NCBI GenBank assembly: GCA_033557675.1
Contig: JAWQRM010000108.1
Location: forward strand, 1-30,445
Source of the DNA: Coptodactyla brooksi
Taxonomy: Eukaryota; Arthropoda; Insecta; Coleoptera; Scarabaeidae
Length of the DNA stretch: 30,445 bases
Direction: 5' to 3'
The notes below the pieces were generated by a model, which saw only the letters and a program-made list of their open reading frames with translations, made no database searches and had not been told where the DNA came from. Every line of letters starts with the position of its first letter. Positions within the stretch are counted from its first letter, which is position 1. Of this stretch, positions 1-11,000 are shown in pieces. Made by a program: the position numbers and the translations under genes.

Positions 1-232
1 TCTCCAGAGTGAGGAGAAATTTCTACGACAGGTTGGGGTATTGTTTGGCGAAATTAGGAGGCATCTTTGAATCTTTCGTTTAGTTTTATTTTTAAATATT
101 ATTAGAATTATTTTATTTTAGAGTGGCCTTTTATTTTAGTAAGAATGAAGTTTTTGTTTGTCCGTCAAACTTAAACATTCGAATAGAGATTAATAAACAT
201 TTATTGTTAGCGGTTGATCGATGGAATCACCT

Positions 233-256
233 CTTCCATCAATGTATTGATGGAAG
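233..256. repeat. perfect 11-bp hairpin with 2-nt spacer
   Basis: CTTCCATCAAT, a GT spacer, then ATTGATGGAAG: the arms are perfect reverse complements. It is not followed by a T tract and no neighbouring gene is visible, so no function is assigned. Confidence 0.6.
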
Positions 257-1755
257 ACGTGCAATGTAGTGAGAAGCTTTTGCAGAAAAAATACCCTCAC
301 ATAAAACCTGCTTTAGTTTTTTTTTAATAAAAATATCTTTGTAGCTTTATACCAAAACTCAGGCTGGATAGTATGGAGGGATAGATAGTCGAGGGTCTAC
401 CATATTGTCTTGTAGTATGCTAGTAGAATACTTTAAGTGCAGCAACAGCACCACGTCTTTTATTTGTGACTACTGTGCACCACTTGGAACGTGACATGTT
501 ATCAATTATAACATAAAGTTAAGCGTATGATTGTATGTATATTTAGAACATTATTGAGTGTATTCTTAGCATAATTAATAGTTAATTCAAAATGATTTGT
601 GGTGATGTGTAAGTGAAGTTTACCTTGCACACTATTATGTTATCCAGAACTGAACGTGTTTTTCCTCTAGGAAATCTAAAGACTTTTGAAACAAAGTCCT
701 CTAATTGTTTTAGTATCTCTAATGAGTGAAAAGAAAGTAATACACCCAAATTAACTCAAAACGGCAACAGCAATAATACTTTAAGAATAATTCAGTGAGT
801 ATATACAACACTTTGCTTTTTTTTAATTCATAGGTGTACTATTTGTTTTAGATACATGATTTATACACTAACTGACAACATTTCTGCAGGTTTTGACTCG
901 GATGATAATGTGTGTAGACAAAAATTATTTCCCCGATTCAATTGATAATTGTTGAAGTAATGCAAAATGAACAGTTGTATAGGCCAAAATGAAAACAAGT
1001 ACATTTCAGCCTTCATCGTATATGCTGTGGCAAGGTTGAACATACCTTCAATTACAAGACAATATTTGTCTGTAGATCACTCTCACAACAAAGGTGACTC
1101 AAAGCATGCAGCAATTCAACAACAACAAAAAAACATATACTAAAAAGATTACATTTTTGTTTCAGAGCAATGCGCATCTATAATACTAATCACCCGGAAA
1201 GAAGGAAAATTTTACAGAACAAAGAAAATGGAATAAAACAATGCAGAATAAAAAACTATCAACTGCAATAGGTGGTAATTACACTCTAAATTGCAAAAAA
1301 CAAAAAATGATTTGTCGCGCTATTCAGATAATTCAAGCCGATAGAGTGCTCAAATATTATTTTGTTCTACAAAACTAGCTGTAGTATCACCACTTATGAG
1401 ATAATTGATATCCACAGGAAACAAAGGCGTAGCCTGAGTACGTTGATTATAAGTTCTGCTTATGAAATACCTCCTACACTTTCACAGAAAGAAAAAAAAG
1501 CAATTGATAAACCTGTGTGAGAAGAACCACAAGAAAATTATCCCTCGTCTGTTTTATGAAAGGCTATCTGGCATGAAAGTATCTAAAGTTTAAAATAAAT
1601 TATAAATAAATATTTGTTTAAACATTTTGTTAATAAATTTACTTAAAAAATCTGTATTTCTTATGAACCAATAAAACTACTTGTAGAAAATACATCGCCA
1701 TAACTGATAACTAAAGCTGTTAACCATAATGCAACAGTGCCACGACTAACAATCC

Positions 1756-1787
1756 CCTAAATTTTCAAAAAAATTAGAAAATTTAGG
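1756..1787. repeat. perfect 11-bp hairpin
   Basis: CCTAAATTTTC at 1756-1766 and GAAAATTTAGG at 1777-1787 are exact reverse complements with a 10-nt loop. Weakly similar outer sequences near 1722 (AATGCAACAGTGCCA) and 1965 (complement AATGCAGTACTGCCA) suggest that it may sit inside a decayed inverted-repeat element of about 260 bp. That outer pairing is imperfect and uncertain. Confidence 0.5.
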
Positions 1788-3992
1788 AATTATGAATGCA
1801 TTGTAAAATATAGAAGTAACTATCTATTTTAATTTATATTATAAAATAAGTATTTTTATATTTTAGGGGAGTTATCCTATGGGTTATCTATATTTTATTT
1901 TTGAAATTCTTTCAAGAAAAGTTTTAAAATCAGTTTATAGGAAATTATTATTTTTACACTTATGGCAGTACTGCATTGAGGGTGCAATATGTTAAAGAAT
2001 AGACTAATTCGAAATACTACGTTTTATAAAAGAACGAAGAACATTTTTCAGCACAGTCTTTTTCAGCACAAGCTCAAAAACACTTTTGTGTAATAAACCT
2101 ATAAATCTTCAGATATAAATCTTTGTTATTCGGTTTGCTATGTAGAATAAAATCTTTTTAATTTTTTAATAGAAATTGAAGTTCGATAGAAAATACGAAA
2201 TGCAAAATATTAATTAAATGTACGCAATAATAAATCAAAGTTATTTTAAATTTTCTTTGCTTTTATTACAATGGTACAAATAAGTTTAGAATAAACCAGG
2301 AAAGAAGATTTATAGAAAAACTAGGTCTATTATTTGAAGATAAACTACATGAAATTTCATAAAAATCTGAAAATAACAGTGTTTGAATATAAGTTATTAA
2401 GTAATGTTAAACTACAAACATTAAACATCAAAATATAATCAAGAAAATAAACACAATGGCTAAGTAGACAATTTATTTTAAATACTCGAGGCGTTTACCA
2501 TTTTGCAAATTTCACTCTCTGGTGTATAGCAGTTTTTACGTAACCCTATAAGAAATGTTAAGGTCACGCTACCTTACATATAAGTGAATGACATTTTAAA
2601 GGCAAAATAAAAATTTAGGCCCAATTAATTTATGAGCTGTAAGCCAGCCACCTCCATTTTTTCACCAAATTAATTTACAAAAACTTTATTGTCACAAAAA
2701 CTATTTACTTTTCGAATAGGCAAATTCACATATGTTTGAAAATTCTATGTAAAATATCCACATAAAATAAACATTACACTAATGAATAAACAATTAATCG
2801 CAGCTTCGTTTAGCATCTTGATTCAGTAATAATTACTTCAATACATTTGGACATTTTGATCTCAAAGTTTGTCTCTAAATTGAAATATTATTGAGGTACT
2901 TTAGAGGAGGGTACTTCTTATTTATATTTTGAGATTATACCATAAAAAATCGCTACATGACTAACAATAACCTCGTAATAACCAAAAGTGCTATTTCTTT
3001 CTGAATCTTATTTTTCTTTCTTTTCAACAATGAAAAAATGAAGATTTTTATTTAAAAAAAAACGTTTAAATTGTTTAAAACTATGAGAAATAATTGTTTT
3101 GACGGTTAATAAAGCTTAACTATCAATGAAAAGTAACTGCTAATGACTTTTAAGATACTATGTACAGGAATTATACATATACTGACAGCTCCACCAATTT
3201 TGAGCTTAAGTCTATTTGAATTATCCTGTCTGTCCATCCGTCCACCTGTCAGTCTATATGTATATATGTGAACACAGTGAAATAGAGCTGTTTTCTATAG
3301 AAGTTAGTATGTGATCTGATTATAATAAAATTTTTAGCATTGTAATATACAAGTACAAATATCGGTTGTCCGCGTATTATTTGGGCTTTACATGGAATAA
3401 CTGTGACAACGCCATATGTTAGCCAATGCGACAAACGTATACAGTACACTGGACAGCCTTGATATCCAGCTCAGATATCAGTAAAACAAAAATTTATCCC
3501 AATATTTACATGTAAGACTTACTAGAGCTGCATAGACCACAATACTGAAAACCTTACTAAAATCAGTTCATATAATAACTACAGAACTACAGTGTTCACA
3601 TACATACAGACACATAGATTAGCCAGTGAAAATATGTTAGTTATGCTTAAAATTGCTAAATTCGTCAAGATATTTTACAATCTTCCAATCTCACTTACTC
3701 AAATTAAGATAATATCTTACCTTATGTGTATGAGAAAATAGCAAGTTACCTAGATTTGAATTTTATCGGCTTGGGTAGTACTTTTTGATCACACTGTACG
3801 ATTGTTTGCTTTTTATATAATTTCTCAAATTTTGATTGTTCGTCATTTTTCACTTGAAAATTCTGAAAATAAGGTCTATATCTATCAAACAAATCTTTAA
3901 ATTACCAATATATAAATGGTAAGTAAATATTAGTCTCCATATATTGGTTAATATTAAATTGAAGTTCTTTGCAAAACCTGAATATCGGATAA

Positions 3993-4141
3993 TATACAGG
4001 GTCTTTCACTCAAAATAATATAATTCAACTTCCATTTTCTTATACTATATATTTTGATAAAATGATTTTACATTGAAAAAATTGCCATTTACCAAAAGAA
4101 CTTATGTATGAAAATGTTACTATACATGGACATCCTGTATA
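3993..4141. mobile_element. possible short MITE with TATACAGG ends
   Basis: The left end reads TATACAGGGTCTTTCACTC and the right end, read on the minus strand, TATACAGGATGTCCATGTAT. They share the first eight bases exactly and little beyond. The interval is 149 bp and AT-rich with no coding capacity. The foldback element at 29471-29948 has a similar TACAGG end. The inverted repeat is short, so this could be coincidence. Confidence 0.33.
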
Positions 4142-4473
4142 ACATACGAGGATGGATACGATAAAAGGTTAAAGGATAATAAAAAATAAACATGCTGCTA
4201 GCCAAACTTAAGAATTGCTTTGCAGCAATTATTGAGTTTGTAGAGCAGTATGGGGTCTGGCATTGAGGATGTCAGCATCGCTCAACATGCCAGGATGGTT
4301 TGCACCAGATGGCTTCATGTAACCTTTTTCTTGGATCCATCCTCATATGTAAATATAATGAAAAGATCATGTCTAGATTTTTTTGGAAGACCAAGTAAAT
4401 AACTCTTATTTATTACTCATTGTCATTTTGATTTGCTATATTATCTATACACATCCTTTTCTTTCATCACCAG

Positions 4474-4696
4474 CTATTTATATCCGGATGGCAGAGTAGT
4501 AAATCCTGACTTGTCGTGGGCTGTGCAACAAACACCTGAAGATCACATAGCTGTGACGCAAGAGCAATATGAGCTGTACTGCGAAATGGGCAGCACCTTC
4601 CAACTGTGCAAAATCTGTGCGGAGAACGACAAAGATGTCCGGATAGAGCCATGCGGACACCTCTTATGCACGCCATGCCTAACCGCATGGCAAATC
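4474..4696 (+). CDS. Cbl: Cbl exon: linker helix and first part of RING
   Basis: The acceptor is TTTCTTTCATCACCAG ending at 4473 and the donor ATC|GTAAGT at 4697. The exon is 223 nt, one base plus 74 codons. It encodes YLYPDGRVVNPDLSW, then the linker EQYELYCEMGSTFQ with the two tyrosines whose phosphorylation controls Cbl activity in vertebrates. Six RING ligands follow: CKIC, the CGH pair, and CTPC. The Ile of CKIC and the Trp of LTAWQ, which contact the E2 in known Cbl structures, are both present. The last two zinc ligands are in the next exon. Confidence 0.93.
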
Positions 4697-5029
4697 GTAA
4701 GTCCACAGGAAACATTAAACACTTGAGGCTTAGATTAAACGGTTTATTTCTTAAGGACTCCGAAGGTCAAGGGTGCCCATTCTGCAGAGCGGAAATCAAA
4801 GGCACGGAACAGATCGTCGTGGACCCGTTCGACCCGAAGAAGTCTCACAAGCCGAAATGCTCAAACTCGGGCACCGGGAACATCGACGAAGATGACTTCG
4901 AACTAGAGGTACACGCTGCTGTCTCTTGCACGAACGAATACACCCACTGATTCGTGTTGCTTGAACAAAGGCTTTGCTTGTCTAGTGTTGTCGCTTGCTA
5001 AGTCCTGGGATATGTCTTCATAAGTCTAC

Positions 5030-5062
<33 letters not shown>

Positions 5063-8000
5063 TATAAGAATGGCTACTATTATACCTCCCATTACTTAAG
5101 TATGAGTTTTACCAGAAAATAAATAATGTAGTGTAATTGCAGATTCCACTAAGGAAAACGTTAATTTAATTTTTCGCAACTTAACAATTTGATGTACCAT
5201 TATCAAAAATCAAAAATAATTTTTGTCTTTTCCGTTTTCAGTCTTGTATAAAATTTGTTTAACCAATCGATCATTATAACTCTAGTCCACGCATTTTTGT
5301 TGAAATATCACTCTAACTACATGTAATTCTATGAAATATCTTGGATTTTTATTGTTTCCTATTATCAATGGCTTTTCTTTTTCCTCAATCATATTTGTGC
5401 ATAACATAATGGTGAGTTGTTCCTTTGTAGGAATGTCACCATTGCATTTTCACCTTTCGACTAAAAAGTTTATCAGTAAAAAAGACCACTTTCATCATAA
5501 TATCTCATGGTCTGTAATTCTTACATAATCCTATTATCGTGGATAACTTGTTTCCGATTCAGTGATGTCTTCCTAACTGATACTGCCAGAACAATCCTTC
5601 TCTAACCGGGCACTAGAAGCCTTGACCTCAATGTGCAATTGCTTTGCAACTTCTAAAGTCTTTTCTTTAATAATTGGTCCAGATGATGGAATATTCTTGT
5701 TGCGTACTCTACAGAATCAATCATACACAGTTTGATCCGTGAAGATTTTTTCCATTTTGCAAATTTTGTCTTTAAACATAAATTGCCAGTTCCAACAACT
5801 GTTCAACTATGTCCATCTTGTATTTCAAAGTATTGGCATCGGCAACTTGAGCGTCCCCTATTTTGCATTTTATTTTCAAGCTCAAAAGCTATTTGTTTTT
5901 AGATGTCATGTTCACTAAATGATTTCAAACTAAAGATTGACCCCAAGTGTTATAAAAACGAAAGTTCTTCATAAAACACACAGACACTAATATATTTATC
6001 TGTTAGAAAGAGATAGATTTTTAGTAGATTTTGTAAAAAGAATTGCCAGTGTCCATATCAGTTAATTGGATGGTCCATTGTAGACATAAATTTATATATA
6101 TAAAGGTTTGATGTTTTATATCAACAAAGTGCACTGTTCTCAATAAAAACTACAACATTGCAATATATTTACAAAAAAAAATTAGACATTTTTTGTGTCA
6201 AAGAAAATTTGGAAAATATCAAAGATGTGTTGAAGTAACTAGTGCACATTATGATAAGCTACTGTAAATTTTTATAAGTGGAGTGAAAATAATTCAAATT
6301 TAGATAGCTAAAAAAATCGTAATTTATTCTTTTTGGCTTCATCTTCTTAAGGAAGAAACTATGAACTATATTATGTTTGTTTTCGTCTGATTTGGCGACT
6401 GGTAACCATATTTAAATTGTATCCCTTTACTTTCTAAACAAGCTTCTTGATCTTAATAATGAAATAAACTCATACTTAAATGATGAAGGACCAGCGACAA
6501 GAACAAAATTGGCATTACCTCCATAATCCATACCGTTCTTTTATTGCATGTATTCCGTGTTTTTTACTTTTCATATTCAACATTCCAATAACTGCGATTA
6601 GTAATTACAAAGATCAAGAGAGTAAGTCCGTAACAAACACAGGTTGACAATTACTTGAAAATGTGTATCTTTGTAATAGCTAACGACAATAATAAATGTG
6701 ATCATTTCTGTTAATAGTTTTACCCGTTAAGTGTCAAAGTGATTTTGCAAAGTCTATAAGTGGTTTAGTTAGGATAATTACACATACAAAGACATATCAA
6801 TTATAAGATTAATTTAGAATCGAATTACTCAAAAGTATTATTAATTTTACTATAACTTTCGTTTTAGTAATAAGTTTAAGTGCAATTATTGGCAATAGTA
6901 ATTACATTATGTGATTTCTGAATTTTGGGTCAATGTCTGGCTAAGTATTTCATTTTATCACTACTTAAAATCTTGTGTACAATGTGTTTATTTATCAATG
7001 CAACACAGCCATGTTGCACTTGTAAATAAACTGCCCAAGAAATGTGTACAATTATTACTGAAATTATTTTTTCTATTATGTATTTATTATTACTATACAA
7101 TGCTGCATGATGGGTTGTATAATTGTACACATATCTGAACCATTTTTTTATAAATGAAACCGGCTATGTTGCATGTGTAAGTAAACTGTATAAAACTTAG
7201 TACTTATTTTAATAATTAAGTATTAAATCAGCACCCTATACATAAACACAACATAAACAAATTGAAATGTAGTCTTACCTTACATATACATATATATATA
7301 TAACAGTATTTATTTATTTAAGTTGTACCATCTCAGTGTAATTTAACCTTTATAATATACCATATTACAAATTACACATACCTATTTTTTAATTATTTAA
7401 GTACACGTTTTTTTTAATACAATACCCTCGTGCATTGGCAAGTGAATGTTGTTGTCCTTGGCTTGTTGTTTGTGTTTGCTTTGTGTTCCGGTAAGTACCT
7501 GTGCAGCTTCCGTGTTTTCTATACGTTCCCTCAAAGATGTGATGCCGTTTCGGTTACCAAATATTTTGTGATTGTCTTTAGGATGCTGGAGATCCCTGGA
7601 GTTGTACTGGAAGTAGCTTACAAGCTTTGGCACTGTCTCCCAGAAATGAAGTTTCTGTAAGTGTACATATTTTCTTGCTTGCAACTTCTCATGCTGGACA
7701 TTTTTGCATACATTGAGTGTCCTCTCAAAACAGTTCTTGTAACAAAAACAAGAAAAATAATGTCTAAAATAGTGCAGTGTGCAATAATTATTTAGGGAGC
7801 ACTAAAAGCTTTTGGAGCATAAGCTTATGTGGGAAAATTTAGATCTTCCTATTTAACTTTGAAATAAAACATTTTAAATAAGATAAATTGCTTTAGAAAA
7901 ACTATTTTTTCATGTGCTTTGACCTAATAATCACATAAAATATAGTTACAACTACATATAGAGGCTGATCAGGATGCAGGTTAAGCATCAACAGTATCAA

Positions 8001-11000
8001 TTGCAAATCACTCCTAAATTTTCTAATGATTCGATTTTACTAGAACACCATTTTCAACAAAATTACTTTCATTTTTTCATGAAATAGGTAGGTGCCAGTT
8101 CAGTTATCACTATGTAATGTTCACATATTAGGTTGTTGCCAATTAAAATAAAGTTGGTTGCCACCAAATGAAATAAAAGAACATTGTTCCTGTATTCATC
8201 AAGATATTAGAATCTAACTTCCTACACTTTGCAAGAACCAGTAGCTCATCTCATATAATGATCGCTATAAGTAAATAAACACTATGAGAACTGTAAATTT
8301 TGATGAAACTTTTGAGTAATAATGAATAAAACATATCTTGAGAAAAGATGTGTTTTATTCATACTAAGAAATGATAAAAAAATTGTACAAGAGACGATTG
8401 TAACAATTTTTGGAACACTAAAATCTACCACTGAAATACAATAATAATAGTAACTTAATGGTAATCGCAAAAAATAAGTTAAGTTGGCCGTTTGGGGAAT
8501 GTTTTTTCAAATTTAAGGGCTAAATCATCCACAAGGGGAGGAAAACTCGATGGATATTCGATTCTACAGCACTCAAAATTATGTATGCAAAATTTGGGGC
8601 TTTAGAAATTGTTTCCAGGAAAATGGCCTTTTGACGCTAAAAAACGTAGCTCCACCCCCAATAAGAGCGATTGGGCTGCTAAAAAAATATGCAACGTTCT
8701 CATCTTGATGGACTCTATAAGCCTACCAAGTTTTATTCAAATATTAATTTACCAGTTGCCTGTGTTCCCTTGTTAGTGATCATTTACTTATGGAGGCCAG
8801 TATATAATGTTAACTTATAAATGATAATTTGACTATTGTAATGATTATGAAATAAATTTAAGAAACCACAAGCATTACGTACCCAGCCAAAACTAAGTTG
8901 TCACTTAGTCAATGGCCGTAATAGAATGACAAACAATAAAAATTTAACAAGTTGACTAATTAACAAATATAACTGAAAGAACTGCTAATAAATCTTTTAC
9001 ACTCAAATTACACTTTCTCCTAAATAGTATTACAGTAAGACTAAATGAAGTTTATTTTATTACTATTTAAGGTTTCAGATTAAGGCACCTATTACAAATT
9101 TTACAGGGTGAGTCCTAACTTATGCAAGAACATATAAAGGATGACAAATGCTGATGATCGACCACAACAAATACTTCATGTAATAATTCATGCAAAAGAT
9201 CATAATAAAATGAACCTACATGATATTTTAAAATTGTTTTATAGGCACTGGTTCATAACAGTACACCTTCCATTGCATGAAAATTTTAAATACTCTGTTT
9301 AAATACTGTAACATGTTGTTATTACTTGCATAGTAACATGTTGAAGTATTCTTTGAAGATATCTGCATTCGTCCATGCAGAAATCGAAACAGGGTTTTTC
9401 TCTGTTTTATGCCTTACAATTAATACATACGACCTACCTCAATATCAGCGAATTTTAAACAGTTTTTAGCGAAAATTAAAAAATGAATATCTGTTGTTTG
9501 AAAACTGTTATTAATTTTTTATTGTTCTTCTACAAGATTATTGCTGTATATTACAGCAATAACTTTTTGTACAAAAAGTAACACAGAACCATATGCCGAT
9601 AAAGAAGTATCAACAAAATTAGAAAAAAGTAAATGATTCACTTTTCCCTACTGCATACCTCTCTAGTTAAAGTTAATGCATTATCCGTTACTGGAAACTT
9701 AGGAATAAGCATTGTTTCAATTGGCATTTATTTCTTAAGGTCTTGCAAAAACATCACATTTTTCTGGCTCATAGTTTAGAAAGTTTTCAAATTTCCCAGC
9801 AAACGCTTATGTTTACGTTTTTTTTTTACCTTCATACTAGCTATCAAAAAATTATGACATTGTTACTAGACATACACCACTATATCTGAATTACATAATT
9901 TTATAACTACGATTTTTATCAAAGTTTAGGTGATAATCGCACATTTATTCAATATTGTTATCAATCCTAAAAACCTGGAATATTCATTTGATACCTTTCT
10001 GATATCAAACCTTCAACCAAATGCTTGCTTAGAAACCACAAAATCTGGTACTTTTGACAAGATATTAAGCAGTAAATGCCAATTATAACAAAATTTATTT
10101 GAATCTTTTTGGTTGGATAGTTTCAGTGATATAAAAACCAAACGCAGCTTAATTAGCTTTGTGATCATAATAAGTCATCGTTGAGGAGTCATAGCGCTCT
10201 TAGAATACATTTCTGGAGCCTAAGTTCATAGGAACTTCTTCATATTTTCTTTACAACTATTTTGTCGTATCTGCACCTTTTAACTTTTTAAAAATTTCCA
10301 TTAAACAATGTTCAACTAATTCAACAAATTCATACAAAGATGTTAATATTTATTATTAATCCTACAGAACTTGGATCATTATTATGTTACATAAACGTAA
10401 AGTAGTATATGGTGAGTAATTATTAGTTGGAAGTGATGTCGTCCAATGTGGAAAGCAGTCCTTAATTAAGCAATTTTAACAATTATAAAAGATTTTAGTT
10501 AAAAACGTTTGCAAAAGTAAAACATGACAGATTATGTCTTACCTTGATATTACACCAAGATAAAGGTCATATAATAATGACTTTTGTTGCAGTGGCCGTC
10601 AATGAATGTTACAATGTTAACATATTTGCTAACATAGGCAACAAATTGTAACTTATTCAATATCTTATGACAGCTGTCAAAAAAATGTTTCCGGTTGGAT
10701 GATTCAAATTTTGCCATATATATTGAATTGTTTTCTGTTTGCAGCTACTCTAGACTAACAATGTTTTTGAAACGCATGCATGTAATTTTTCATTTGACAT
10801 TAAACTTCTTTCTGTAATTACGAATTGATACTATAAACAGACAGGAGTATAAATATTTATACTTCTGATTTTAAGAAATGAAAAAATTATCCAATATCTT
10901 CTTTTTTCCTTAAGATAGAAAATTGTAGCTAGGGGCAATTATAGTTATGGCTCCAAACTCCCAAAAACAGTATTTAGGAGATCTTACATATGCCATAAGC

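Larger units (their letters stand above)
1..4473. other. AT-rich region, probably Cbl intron; no exon seen
   Basis: I looked on both strands for the Cbl TKB-domain exons that must precede the exon at 4474 and found none, so this stretch is most simply intron of that gene. It holds short hairpins (233-256, 1756-1787), a possible small inverted-terminal element at 3993-4141, and a somewhat more GC-rich stretch at about 4200-4345 that I could not assign. The scattered reading frames of 60-70 codons have no recognisable content. Intron status is inference, because the upstream exons are not in the window. Confidence 0.5.

Noticed and set aside
4467..4715. 82-codon and 60-codon minus-strand frames over the RING exon
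   Set aside because: Shadows of the Cbl exon on the other strand.
8128..8165. TTAGGTTGTTGCC after TA, similar to a mariner terminal repeat
   Set aside because: No matching inverted end and no transposase nearby; the similarity is short.
9103..9160. TTACAGGGTGAGTCCTAAC as a transposon end
   Set aside because: No inverse partner found downstream, so no element can be drawn.
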